DNA of 64,000 bases, taken from an uncultured Acetatifactor sp. GTDB lineage: Bacteria > Bacillota > Clostridia > Lachnospirales > Lachnospiraceae. The notes beneath the pieces were generated by a model, which saw nothing but the letters and a program-made list of their open reading frames with translations, had not been told where the DNA came from and searched no databases. The stretch covers positions 62,001 through 126,000 of the forward strand of contig CAJTZD010000001.1 of NCBI GenBank assembly GCA_910584235.1, given 5' to 3'. The translations under genes were made by a program, and so were the position numbers. The number at the start of each line of letters is the position of its first letter. The first letter of the stretch is position 1. Shown in pieces: positions 7,689-16,833 of this stretch.

Positions 7689-10019
7689 ATGAAGTTACCA
7701 AAAGGATTTGTCAGCATTGCCGCAAAATATGGCATAAAGGAATCGGAAGTCGTCTTTGCGGCCATGGCTGACTTCGACATGGAATATCGGTTTGCGGATA
7801 CCATCGTAGCGCTTACGAAAGAAAAGCTGCTGGTGGCTGCCTATCCCTACCAGAAGCAAACAGAAAACGGACATTCCGTGGAATACCGTTTCGGCGGGTA
7901 CAGCGGATGGCAAATGAACGAGAACGCCGCAGAAGAACCCGCGCTGCAGGTATATGGACTGGACAAAGTGGAGGCAATGGAGGTGCTGCGCCAAGTGGCC
8001 ACAGGCGTACTGATGGCCAAAATCGACGGCGTAGAGCGCAACCTCTGTCATTTTTCCAATACGAAAATGGGGACATTCCTCAAAGTCTGCAGCATATTTC
8101 AGAAGCTGAAGAAATCGGAAGAGATCACCAAGGAGGATCTGGATGTAGAGAAAGGAAAAGAATGCTGTCCCAAATGCGGCATGATCTATCCTGATCAGGA
8201 GCGGAAAGTCTGTCCCAAATGTATGGACAAAAAGTCCATTCTGTTTCGGGTGCTGTCATACTTCAAGCCCTATAAAAAATATCTGGCCATAATGATCCTT
8301 TGCTACTTCGGTACGGCAGGGCTGAATCTGGTGTGGCCATACTTAAGCGGTACCGTCCTGTACGACCAGGTGCTGGCGCGCAACGAGGAATTCCTTGCGC
8401 TTCTGCATCTCCCTGCAGGCCGCTTCGTGACCGCGTTGACCGTACTGGTCATCTCCATGATTGTGACCAAGATAGTCATCCAGAGCCTGACCATTCTGCA
8501 GGGCGCCTTAACAGCCCGGATCGCCCCGTCAGTGGTGGCCGCGCTGAAGAGCCAGGTTTTCTCTTCCATGGGGAGGCTGTCCATCAGCTTCTATTCCAAG
8601 AGGCAGACCGGGGGGCTGATGACAAGAGTCTCCGATGACGCGGAGGAAATCTCCAGCTTTCTGATAGACGGCATCCCAAATTTCTTCATCAACGTTGGGA
8701 CCATGCTGGCTACGTTTGTCATCATGTTCCTTTTAAATCCCCTGCTGGCTCTGATGTCCGTGTTTTTGATGCCGGTGCTGGTAGTCATCAGCTACCGGAT
8801 GATGCCCCATCTGTGGCATTATTACGGCAAAAGACACCGCGCCAACCGGCGGCTCAAGGGACAGATGAACGAGAACTTCACCGGAGCCCGGGTGGTAAAG
8901 GCTTTCGGACAGCAGGAGCAGGAGATGCACCGCTTCAAGAAGAACAACGGCAAGGTGCGCACTTCGGAAATGGATTTGGCGCGGTACGACAATAAATTCT
9001 ATGCGCTGTACCGTTCCGTGGAAGATACCATCAGCTTCCTGGTATGGGCCGTAGGCGGAGCCATGATCATCGGCGGCTCCGATATCGAGCTGGGTCTGCT
9101 AATCACCTTTTCCGGCTATGTGGGACAGCTCCAGTGGCCGCTGGATTTCTTCTCCCGTTTCATCCGCTGGTATACCCAGTGCATGAACTCGGCCCAGCGC
9201 ATGTTTGAGATCATAGACGCGGTGCCGGAGGTAAAAGAATCCCCCAATCCCCTGCGTCCTGAGGAGCTCAGAGGAGAGATTGAACTGCGGAACGTGACCT
9301 TTGGATACGAAGCCCATAAGCCCATCTTAAAGGATATCAGCTTTCATGTGAACGCCGGGGAGGTGTTCGGCATCGTGGGGCGCTCCGGCGCAGGCAAGTC
9401 CACGCTGGTGAACCTGATCTCCAGGCTCTACGACACCCAGGAGGGCGAAGTGCTGGTGGACGGGGTCAACGTAAAGCAGTACGGATTTAACGAGCTTCGC
9501 AAAAACGTGGCTATGGTGTCCCAGGAGACCTATATCTTCATGGGCACGGTGGCGGAGAACATCGCCTACGCCAGGCCCGAGGCCAGCAGAGAGGAAATCA
9601 TCCGGGCTGCCGTACAGGCCAACGCCCATGACTTCATCTGCAAGATGCCTGAGGGATACGATACCCTGCTGGGATCTTCCAGCCGTTCCCTGTCAGGGGG
9701 AGAGAAGCAGCGGATTTCCATTGCCAGAGCCATTCTGGCGGATCCGAAGATACTGATTCTGGACGAGGCCACCTCCGCGGTGGACACAGAGACGGAGCTT
9801 GCCATCCAGAAATCCCTGGAAAAGCTGGAAAAGGGCAGGACAGTGCTGTCCATTGCCCACAGGCTCTCCACCCTGCGCAATGCCACCCATTTGATCGTAC
9901 TGGACGACGGCAGGCTGACGGAGTCGGGAACCCATGAGGAATTGCTGGCGAAGAAAGGAACCTTTTATAAATTGAGCGAACTGCAGACCAAAGCACTGGC
10001 CATGCGGGGAATCGAATAG
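7689..10019 (+). CDS. ABC exporter half-transporter with N-terminal zinc ribbon (first of pair)
   Basis: This is a 776-residue half-transporter. Residues 1 to about 150 form an extra cytoplasmic domain without recognised motif. A four-Cys zinc ribbon follows (CPKC at 160-163 and CPKC at 175-178). Then come six membrane segments of an ABC type 1 exporter domain (from about 195) and a C-terminal ATPase with GRSGAGKST, LSGGEKQR, Walker B ILILDEATSAVD and IAHRLST. The catalytic Glu is present, so the site is not degenerate. The start is ATG 7689, set by GGGAGGAG at 7677-7684. It probably pairs with the product at 10880, which has the same unusual layout. Substrate unknown; a peptide or drug is plausible. 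Confidence 0.88.
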   Translation: MKLPKGFVSIAAKYGIKESEVVFAAMADFDMEYRFADTIVALTKEKLLVAAYPYQKQTENGHSVEYRFGGYSGWQMNENAAEEPALQVYGLDKVEAMEVLRQVATGVLMAKIDGVERNLCHFSNTKMGTFLKVCSIFQKLKKSEEITKEDLDVEKGKECCPKCGMIYPDQERKVCPKCMDKKSILFRVLSYFKPYKKYLAIMILCYFGTAGLNLVWPYLSGTVLYDQVLARNEEFLALLHLPAGRFVTALTVLVISMIVTKIVIQSLTILQGALTARIAPSVVAALKSQVFSSMGRLSISFYSKRQTGGLMTRVSDDAEEISSFLIDGIPNFFINVGTMLATFVIMFLLNPLLALMSVFLMPVLVVISYRMMPHLWHYYGKRHRANRRLKGQMNENFTGARVVKAFGQQEQEMHRFKKNNGKVRTSEMDLARYDNKFYALYRSVEDTISFLVWAVGGAMIIGGSDIELGLLITFSGYVGQLQWPLDFFSRFIRWYTQCMNSAQRMFEIIDAVPEVKESPNPLRPEELRGEIELRNVTFGYEAHKPILKDISFHVNAGEVFGIVGRSGAGKSTLVNLISRLYDTQEGEVLVDGVNVKQYGFNELRKNVAMVSQETYIFMGTVAENIAYARPEASREEIIRAAVQANAHDFICKMPEGYDTLLGSSSRSLSGGEKQRISIARAILADPKILILDEATSAVDTETELAIQKSLEKLEKGRTVLSIAHRLSTLRNATHLIVLDDGRLTESGTHEELLAKKGTFYKLSELQTKALAMRGIE

Positions 10020-10139
10020 CGAAAATCCCATGCAGCCAGCCGCGCCGCCTTATATAAAAGCATGAATGCTTAGTTAACGCGGTACTGTAGGGATAGGATC
10101 TCTTACAATTAATACATTAGAAAGGAACAGTGCATATAT

Positions 10140-10736
10140 ATGGATGGACAGGAAAACAGCAGACAGGATCTCCTGGATCTGCAGGAATTTGACGAAGAAG
10201 CCCTCAAGAAAGAATCGGAGGAGCTTCTGGAGATGCACATCCTCACAGGGGAAAATGCGGAATTTTCCAGGACAGAGGGCGGATTTATCTCATTAAAGAT
10301 CAAGGAAACCCAGGAAGCGGAGGCCAGGGAATATGCCCGGGTGGGCGTATACCTCACATTCCCGCTGACGAATCCGGAGGAGTTCATCTCCATTCGTGAG
10401 GCCGATGAAAAAGCAAGGGAAATCGGCATGATCGAAAAGCTTTCACAACTGGAAAAGGATCAGCAGGAGATGCTGCGGGAACAGATCAAACTGCGTTACT
10501 TCAGGCCTATCATCACGAAAGTGCTGGATGTGAAAGATGAATACGGATACGCTTACTGGAATGTAGTCACAACTTTCGGGGCATGCCGGTTCACCACCCA
10601 GATGAGCGGAGACGCGGTGATCCATTTAAGCGATTCCAGGCTGCTGGTGACAGACATTGACGGGAACCGGTACGAAATCCCCGATTTCTATCAGCTGGGA
10701 GTCATGGAGCGTAAAAAACTGGATCTCTTCATTTAA
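10140..10736 (+). CDS. DUF1854 domain protein
   Basis: This is a soluble protein of 198 residues. The second half carries the DUF1854 pattern: FRPIITKVLDVKDEYGYAYW, then TTFGACRFTTQMSG, then LVTDIDGNRYEIPDF. It has no signal peptide or membrane segment. It lies between two ABC exporter genes, 120 nt after the first and about 140 nt before the second. From memory, DUF1854 genes are next to ABC transporters elsewhere, including cyanophycin-linked clusters of proteobacteria; no cyanophycin gene is seen here. A role as a cytoplasmic regulator or third subunit of the exporter is inferred from context only. An AAGCAT-GA-ATGCTT dyad (10058-10071) lies in the upstream gap. AAAGGAAC at about 10121 is the ribosome binding site. 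Confidence 0.8.
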   Translation: MDGQENSRQDLLDLQEFDEEALKKESEELLEMHILTGENAEFSRTEGGFISLKIKETQEAEAREYARVGVYLTFPLTNPEEFISIREADEKAREIGMIEKLSQLEKDQQEMLREQIKLRYFRPIITKVLDVKDEYGYAYWNVVTTFGACRFTTQMSGDAVIHLSDSRLLVTDIDGNRYEIPDFYQLGVMERKKLDLFI

Positions 10737-10879
10737 CGGGAAAGGCTTTTTTCGCTTAGCCGGGATTGGCGGCCTTTCAGAATGGCACCTGTGTCCCAGG
10801 CAGCATGACGGAAAGCAGATGACGGAAAGTTTGAAGATGACCCGCTGATTTCGGGTCATGGAAAGGTATGTAGAATTTT

Positions 10880-13102
10880 ATGAAACTATTGTATACATTG
10901 ACAGAATCCCAGCGGGAAGCTCTGAAGCTGAAGCCGGGAGAAGAGCCTCTGTACTGCGTGCCGGTGGATCTGGAATTCGACAGGCGGAAAATGCAGGCAA
11001 AAGAGGCATACACCGGGAAAGTCTTTCTGGTGGTGACCCAAAAGCGTTTCCTGGTGCTGGAAGAAAATGGGCTTTCGGCGGAATTCCTTTTGGAAGAATG
11101 CGAAAAAATCAAATGTGAACATCAGGTTCACAGCGGCATCATTATCGTGACCAAAAAGGATGGCCGGATGACCTGCGCCGCACGTTTTTCCATGCGGCAT
11201 ATTGTCAGGGTGGCCTATGTGGCCAGAGGGGCACAGTCCATCATCGAGTCCCTTAAGACCGGGGAAGAGCCGGAGAGAATCGTCAGCCTGGAGTATGAAA
11301 AATACTGCGACAAATGCGGCCGCGCCCTGCCCGGCACCAGCAAATGCCCTTACTGCGAGGGAAAGGCGGACATCCTGAAAAAATTCATGGCGCTCTGCGG
11401 GGAATATGTGGGGAAGCTGCTGCTGATCTCCCTGCTGATGGCGCTGATCTCTGCCATGAACCTGGCCATACCTTTGGTACAGCGTAATTTTATTGACGGT
11501 GCATTGTCTACAGGACAGGGCGCATGGAAAGACCTCTGGATTTTCGTCGGCATCACGTTTACCATGCTGATAGGCCGCATCCTGCTGGACGTGTTCCGGT
11601 ACTGGCAGTGCGTGTCCTTAGGAAGCGCTCTGAGCATGAGCCTGCGGCGCAAGCTCTACTACAAGATACAGTCCCTGTCCCTTTCTTTCATCAACAACCG
11701 CAAGCCGGGAGAACTGCTCAACCGCGTCTCCCGGGATACCAACCAGATCCGGGGCTTCATGGAAGAAGTGTTCGGGGACATGTTCTCCACCCTGCTGACC
11801 ATGGCGGTGTCTTTGATCGTAATGTTCATGATCAGTTGGAAGATGACATTGCTGTCCCTGTTTTTCATCATTGTGGTGTTCGCGGTGACCAGGGCGTTCT
11901 GGCACCATATCCACAGCATCTACCATAAGCAGTGGCTGAAAGCGGATGACCTGGCCAGCAGCCTCCAGGACATCATCTCCGGCATGCGTGTGGTGAAGTC
12001 CTTTGGAAAGGAAGAGCGGGAGGCAGCCCGCTTTAAAAGGAAGACAGAAGAGTATGCTGACATCAGCAGGCGCAACGAGACGTTCTGGGCGGTCTTTTTC
12101 CCCATATTGACGTTTCTGCTTGGGGCAGGCTCTTACATCGCCGTATACTTCGGCGGTATCGACGTGCTGGACGGGAAAATGAGCCTGGGCGAGCTGGTAC
12201 AGTTCATCACTTACTGCGGCTACCTCTTCGGCCCTTTGAGCTGGATGACCCATCTGCCCAGAATGGTCATGCAGATGATCACCAGCCTGAACCGTATCTA
12301 TGACGTACTTGACGAAGAACCTGTAATCAAGGACAGGGAGGACAGCAAGGAATTTCCCATCCAGGGCGCCTTTGATTTCCAGAGAGTGTCCTTTGGCTAC
12401 CACACCTATGAACCGGTGCTGGAGAACATCAATTTCCAGGTGAAGCCCGGGGAGATGATCGGGCTGGTGGGCGCTTCCGGCACAGGGAAATCCACCCTGA
12501 TCAACCTGATCATGCGGCTGTACGATGTGGATCAGGGGAAAATCATGCTGGATGGGGTAGATCTGCGGGATGTGAAAACGGAGAGCCTGCACTCCCAGAT
12601 CGGCGTGGTGCTCCAGGAAACGTTCCTGTTCTCAGGCAGCATCCTGGCCAATATCCGCTTTGCCAGACAGGATGCCTCCCTGACGGAAGTCATCCAGGCA
12701 GCCAAGGCGGCCAATGCCCATGACTTCATCTGCAAGACGCCGGACGGCTACAATACTTATGTGGGTGAGCACGGCTACAATCTCTCCGGCGGAGAGCGGC
12801 AGAGAATCGCCATCGCCAGAGCCATCCTGAACAATCCAAGGCTCTTGATCCTGGACGAGGCCACCTCGGCCCTGGACACGGAGAGCGAGTTCCTGATCCA
12901 GCAGGCCCTGGACCGGCTGGTGAAAGGCCGTACTACCTTTGCCATTGCCCACAGGCTCTCTACCCTGCGGAATGCCGACAGGCTCGTAGTGATTGACAAA
13001 CACGGCATCGCGGAGATCGGCACGCACAATGAGCTGCTGGAGAAAAAAGGGATTTACTATGGGCTTGTAACAGCCCAGCTAAAGATGGCGGAGGGAAAGT
13101 AA
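10880..13102 (+). CDS. ABC exporter half-transporter with N-terminal zinc ribbon (second of pair)
   Basis: This is a 740-residue half-transporter. Residues 1 to about 135 form a beta-rich N-terminal domain (KVFLVVTQKRFLVLEENG, GIIIVTKKDGRM), which resembles a bacterial PH-like fold by eye. A zinc ribbon follows with CDKC at 143-146 and CPYC at 156-159, then six membrane segments and an ATPase with GASGTGKST, LSGGERQR, LLILDEATSALD and IAHRLST. All catalytic residues are present. Its architecture matches the protein at 7689, which supports a heterodimer. GGAAAGG 5' of the ATG is the ribosome binding site. tldD follows after 45 bp in the same direction. Confidence 0.88.
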   Translation: MKLLYTLTESQREALKLKPGEEPLYCVPVDLEFDRRKMQAKEAYTGKVFLVVTQKRFLVLEENGLSAEFLLEECEKIKCEHQVHSGIIIVTKKDGRMTCAARFSMRHIVRVAYVARGAQSIIESLKTGEEPERIVSLEYEKYCDKCGRALPGTSKCPYCEGKADILKKFMALCGEYVGKLLLISLLMALISAMNLAIPLVQRNFIDGALSTGQGAWKDLWIFVGITFTMLIGRILLDVFRYWQCVSLGSALSMSLRRKLYYKIQSLSLSFINNRKPGELLNRVSRDTNQIRGFMEEVFGDMFSTLLTMAVSLIVMFMISWKMTLLSLFFIIVVFAVTRAFWHHIHSIYHKQWLKADDLASSLQDIISGMRVVKSFGKEEREAARFKRKTEEYADISRRNETFWAVFFPILTFLLGAGSYIAVYFGGIDVLDGKMSLGELVQFITYCGYLFGPLSWMTHLPRMVMQMITSLNRIYDVLDEEPVIKDREDSKEFPIQGAFDFQRVSFGYHTYEPVLENINFQVKPGEMIGLVGASGTGKSTLINLIMRLYDVDQGKIMLDGVDLRDVKTESLHSQIGVVLQETFLFSGSILANIRFARQDASLTEVIQAAKAANAHDFICKTPDGYNTYVGEHGYNLSGGERQRIAIARAILNNPRLLILDEATSALDTESEFLIQQALDRLVKGRTTFAIAHRLSTLRNADRLVVIDKHGIAEIGTHNELLEKKGIYYGLVTAQLKMAEGK

Positions 13103-13147
13103 GGACTAACCCCTGTAACCCAAATCCAAAGAAAGGAAACAACAGAT

Positions 13148-14584
13148 ATGCAATCAAAAGTAAAGTCAAGCGAATATCTGCGCGAGATAAAGCCCCTGCT
13201 GCTCCGGCTGCGGGACAGGCTGTTGGAGGAGTACCCATACGCCTCCATTCTTGCCACGGATTCCCAGTCAAAACAGTATGCCGTATCCAAGACCGTTACG
13301 TCCATCGGCATGGTGCCCCGCTGGTCCGGGAGAGGCTTTGTGGTAAAAGTCTACGATGGCTCCAGCTATGGGGAATATTCATTCAATGAGATTTCCCAGG
13401 ACCTCATTGAGGAAATCGTCACCAAGGTCCGGGAAGAACTGATCCCCATGTCGAACGATCTGCCGGACGGGGTGCAGCGCAGCGTCTACGCCATGCTGGA
13501 GGACGATCCGCTTGTGTTCGCGGACAGCACGGAATACCAGATTGATCCCCAGGAATACGGGGACGAAAAAATCATTCAGGAGCTGACCTTAATCAGCGAG
13601 ACGGGCAGAGCCTACAGCGAGAAAATCCTGGACTGCAGGGCCTTTGTCAATTATCAGAAGTACACCAAGCTTTTCCTGTCAAAACATCGCGATATGGAGC
13701 AGAGCGTTCTTTGGACAGCAGGCGGTTTTGTGGTCATGGCATCCAGGGGCGAGGAGATCAAGGACAGCTACAAGGGCTTCTCCAACCTGGGCGGCATGGA
13801 ACTTCTGGAGAAGATGCAAGGCGGCGTATGCCGCAGCGCAAAGGTGGCCCTGGAACTTTTGGAAAGCACTCCCATTACTCCGGGCGAGTACGATTGCATC
13901 TGTACACCGGAAGCCACGGGCATGATCGTGCACGAGGCCTTTGGCCATGGCGTGGAGATGGATATGTTTGTGAAAAAGCGCGCCCAGGCGGAGCAGTTCC
14001 TGGGAAAGCAGGTGGCTTCTGAGCTGGTCACCATGCATGACGGCGCCTGTGCGGCCAGGGAAGTGGCCACCTATTTCTTTGACGATGAGGGCGTGCTGGC
14101 TAAAGACACCATTGTCATCGACAAGGGCATCTTAAAAGCGGGTATCAGCGATGCCCAGTCCGCCATGCATCTGGGAACGGTTCCCACCGGCAACGGCAGA
14201 CGGGAAAGCTATCAGCGAAAGGCCTATACCAGGATGACGAACACCTATTTCGAGGGCGGCACGGACAAGCTGGAGGACATGATCGCCTCCATTTCCTACG
14301 GATTTCTGCTGGAAGAGCCCTCCAGCGGCATGGAGGACCCCAAGAACTGGGGTATTCAGTGCATGGTCAGCATCGCCAGGGAAATCCGGGACGGAAAGCT
14401 TACCGGGAAGATTTTCTCCCCTGTGGTACTCACAGGATATGTACCTGATTTGCTGAAATCCATCAGCATGGTATCGGAGAACGTAGAACTGGGCGGTGGA
14501 GGTATGTGCGGCAAAGGCTACAAGGAATGGGTGAAAGTATCCGATGGAGGCCCGTACGTTAAGGCCAGGATTCGGCTTGGTTAA
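13148..14584 (+). CDS. tldD: TldD-type metalloprotease subunit
   Basis: This is a 478-residue member of the TldD/PmbA (U62) family. TldD and TldE form a heterodimeric zinc protease in the cytoplasm that cuts unfolded or modified peptides; in E. coli it matures microcin B17 and degrades CcdA. The zinc motif HEAFGHG is at 262-268, so His262 and His266 have the same numbers as in E. coli TldD. The C-terminal GMCGKG supplies Cys454, the third ligand. The catalytic subunit therefore looks active. AAAGGAAAC precedes the ATG. It follows the exporter pair closely and overlaps tldE by TAATG. Confidence 0.92.
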   Translation: MQSKVKSSEYLREIKPLLLRLRDRLLEEYPYASILATDSQSKQYAVSKTVTSIGMVPRWSGRGFVVKVYDGSSYGEYSFNEISQDLIEEIVTKVREELIPMSNDLPDGVQRSVYAMLEDDPLVFADSTEYQIDPQEYGDEKIIQELTLISETGRAYSEKILDCRAFVNYQKYTKLFLSKHRDMEQSVLWTAGGFVVMASRGEEIKDSYKGFSNLGGMELLEKMQGGVCRSAKVALELLESTPITPGEYDCICTPEATGMIVHEAFGHGVEMDMFVKKRAQAEQFLGKQVASELVTMHDGACAAREVATYFFDDEGVLAKDTIVIDKGILKAGISDAQSAMHLGTVPTGNGRRESYQRKAYTRMTNTYFEGGTDKLEDMIASISYGFLLEEPSSGMEDPKNWGIQCMVSIAREIRDGKLTGKIFSPVVLTGYVPDLLKSISMVSENVELGGGGMCGKGYKEWVKVSDGGPYVKARIRLG

Positions 14585-14601
14585 TGGAAAGGAGACAGAA
14601 G

Positions 14602-15894
14602 ATGCTTGAAAAAATATTATCCGCACTGAAAAACAGCGGAGTGGAATTATATCAGATTACAGAGACGAAGCAAGAGTCCGCGGAACTGTTTTTTATCCGT
14701 AAGTCCCTTGACATGCAGCGCAGAAAACAAGTTCACCAAGCCTCGGTGACCGTATATAAAGAATTCTGGGAGGGCGAAAATCACATGCTGGGTTCCGCTG
14801 CAGTTCAGGTGCAGGACAGCTATACCCCGGAGCAGATGGAACAGATGTTCCGGGACGCCCTGTATGCCGCCGGGTTCGTCAAGAACCCTTTCTATGAACT
14901 GTATCAGGGCGGGGGAGAGCCTTCTGAGGAAGCACTGGAGAAAGCAAAGCGCCTTTCCGACATCTCCCTGACAGAGGTGGCAGACTGTTTTGCAAAAGCC
15001 CTGTTTGCGGAGGATACCGAGAGCGATGTCTTCTTGAATTCAGCGGAAATTTTTGCCTCCAGAACCGCATGCCATATCTTAAATGCGGCGGGCGTAGATG
15101 TGTCCTACTGCAAAGGGCGTATATGGGGCGAGTTTGTGGCCCAGTGCATCGCGGGACAGGATGTGGAGACCTATCAGGACTTCTCCTATGAGGATATGGA
15201 TACGAAGCCTCTCCGGAAGAAAGTTCGGGAGACCCTGGAGATGACAAGAGCGAGAGCCCAGGCAGTGACGGCGCCACCTGCCGGGGAATATCGCGTGATC
15301 CTGTCAGGTCCCTATGTAAAGGACATCCTCAGCTATTATGTGGATCGTTCCGATATGTACATGATCTATCCGAAGTATTCCACTTTTCAGCCCGGCTGTG
15401 ACGTGCAGGGCAAAGATGTGGAGAAAGACCGAATCAATCTGACCCTGAAAGCCACCGTACCCTACAGCGGCGAGGGTATTCCCATGAAAGACCGGGAGCT
15501 GGTGCGGGAGGGGAGCCTGCAGCTTCTTCACGGCAGCAACCGTTATGCCTATTACCTCAGGCAGGAGCCTACAGGCGATTATGAAAGCTTCCAGGCTCCC
15601 GCCGGAAAGGTTTCCCTGGAAGAAATGAGAAAAGCCCCCTACCTGGAGGTGGTGAATTTCTCCGATTTCCAGATGGACAATTTCAGCGGCCACTTCGGCG
15701 GTGAAATCCGGCTGGCGTTCCTCTATGACGGGAAAAGGCGGATTCCCGTGACGGGAGGTTCCATCAACGGCAGTATTCTGGAAGCCCAGAAGAACCTTTT
15801 GTTCTCCAGAGAACTACAGCGGGAGAAAGCATTCGAGGGACCGGCTGCAGTATGCCTGGCGCGGGTCAACGTAGCCGGAAGTACCGAAAGCTAA
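14602..15894 (+). CDS. TldE/PmbA-type protease subunit
   Basis: This is the 430-residue partner of TldD, expected to form the non-catalytic half of the heterodimer. It has the family blocks ADCFAKALFAEDTESD, FSYEDMD and, near the C-terminus, FSGHFGGEIRLAFLYDGKRRIPVTGGS. No HExxxH zinc motif is present, as expected for TldE. An in-frame ATG at 14584 overlaps the tldD stop, but AAAGGAG at 14588-14594 lies 7 nt before ATG 14602, so 14602 is preferred. A terminator at 15950 ends the unit. Confidence 0.85.
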   Translation: MLEKILSALKNSGVELYQITETKQESAELFFIRKSLDMQRRKQVHQASVTVYKEFWEGENHMLGSAAVQVQDSYTPEQMEQMFRDALYAAGFVKNPFYELYQGGGEPSEEALEKAKRLSDISLTEVADCFAKALFAEDTESDVFLNSAEIFASRTACHILNAAGVDVSYCKGRIWGEFVAQCIAGQDVETYQDFSYEDMDTKPLRKKVRETLEMTRARAQAVTAPPAGEYRVILSGPYVKDILSYYVDRSDMYMIYPKYSTFQPGCDVQGKDVEKDRINLTLKATVPYSGEGIPMKDRELVREGSLQLLHGSNRYAYYLRQEPTGDYESFQAPAGKVSLEEMRKAPYLEVVNFSDFQMDNFSGHFGGEIRLAFLYDGKRRIPVTGGSINGSILEAQKNLLFSRELQREKAFEGPAAVCLARVNVAGSTES

Positions 15895-15949
15895 GATCTG
15901 TGACCGCCGAAAAAGGCCGGGAACCGGAAGCCGTCTACAGATACCATAA

Positions 15950-15997
15950 GCCCTGTGGCAGGAGTTGGCTTTTCCCCTGCGGCAGGGCTGGATTTTT
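15950..15997 (+). terminator. intrinsic terminator after tldE
   Basis: GCCCTGTGGCAGG (15950-15962) pairs with CCTGCGGCAGGGC (15976-15988) with one mismatch and one G-T pair. The run TTTTT at 15993-15997 follows. It separates the exporter/protease unit from the two-component module. Confidence 0.75.
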
Positions 15998-16038
15998 CCC
16001 GGAAATACACATATATTCGTTACGAAAAGGAGTATTTT

Positions 16039-16725
16039 ATGGAGCGTTTGCTGATAATAGAAGACGATGCAGCCAACAATCAGATGATAAAGGAATACCT
16101 GGAGTCCTACGGCTATGCCTGCACACAGGCCTACTCCGGCAGCGAGGGGAAGCTGTTGTTTTCCATGGAACAATTCGACCTGGTGCTGCTGGATCTGATG
16201 CTGCCGGGCGTGGCGGGAGAAGAGCTGGTAAAAGAATTTGCCGGAAAAGCGCCTGTCATCGTATTGTCGGCCAAAAGCGGGCTGGACAGCAAGGTGAAAC
16301 TGCTCTCGGACGGGGCGGAGGATTATATCTGCAAGCCTTTTGAGCTAAAGGAGCTTTTGGTGCGGATCCAGGTACAGCTGCGCAGGCAGGAAAGGCTTTT
16401 CGCAGGGGACGAAGACGCCGGAGCCACAGGGCGGGTCTATACCTATCGTGAATGGGTGCTGCAGCCGGACAGGCAGGAGATGACGGCCGCAGGGACGCCT
16501 GTGGCTCTTACGCGCCACGAGTTCCTGATTTTGGAACTGCTTGCGCGGAATCCGGGAAGAGTATTCTCCAAGCAGATGATTTATGAATATGCCTGGGGAG
16601 AGGAATATCTGGCAGAAGACAAGACCATCAATGTCCATATCAGCAATATCCGCGGGAAGCTAAAGGAAAGCGGCACCGACAGCTACATCCAGACTGTCTG
16701 GGGCTTAGGGTTCAAGCTCTGCTGA
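16039..16725 (+). CDS. OmpR/PhoB-family response regulator
   Basis: This is a 228-residue DNA-binding response regulator. The receiver domain has the acidic pair ED at 8-10, phospho-acceptor Asp52 in LLDLMLPG, and the conserved Lys in ICKPF near residue 102. The C-terminal winged helix ends RKVFSKQMIYEYAWGEEY-like (RVFSKQMIYEYAWG) and KTINVHISNIRGKLKE, typical of OmpR/VanR types. An upstream in-frame start at 15955 exists, but AAAGGAG at about 16026-16032 supports ATG 16039. The partner kinase is at 18726. The two flank an ABC transporter, the usual layout of modules that sense cell-wall antibiotics and induce their own transporter. Confidence 0.92.
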   Translation: MERLLIIEDDAANNQMIKEYLESYGYACTQAYSGSEGKLLFSMEQFDLVLLDLMLPGVAGEELVKEFAGKAPVIVLSAKSGLDSKVKLLSDGAEDYICKPFELKELLVRIQVQLRRQERLFAGDEDAGATGRVYTYREWVLQPDRQEMTAAGTPVALTRHEFLILELLARNPGRVFSKQMIYEYAWGEEYLAEDKTINVHISNIRGKLKESGTDSYIQTVWGLGFKLC

Positions 16726-16781
16726 AATCTTTACCCTTTCTTAAACTTTTCTGAGCGCTTTTTGAAATGTTATGGTTTAGA

Positions 16782-16800
16782 ATGGAAGAAAAGCATTCCA
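16782..16800. repeat. copy of dispersed dyad TGGAA-N8-TTCCA
   Basis: ATGGAA at 16782-16787 and TTCCA at 16796-16800 enclose GAAAAGCA. It lies in the gap between the response regulator and the ABC ATPase gene, 34 nt before the ATG. It matches the unit of the tandem array at 48993. Confidence 0.65.
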
Positions 16801-16833
16801 ATAGAAAGCATATCAGGAAAGGAGATTTTAAAA

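Noticed and set aside
10858..11118. Alternative ORF at the start of the second exporter
   Set aside because: It overlaps the exporter in another frame and has no family-like sequence.
11618..12592. Long minus-strand ORF opposite the second exporter
   Set aside because: His- and Gln-rich translation opposite a conserved ABC domain; a coding shadow.
16762..16783. Promoter TTGAAA/TAGAAT before the ABC ATPase gene
   Set aside because: The spacer is only 10 bp.
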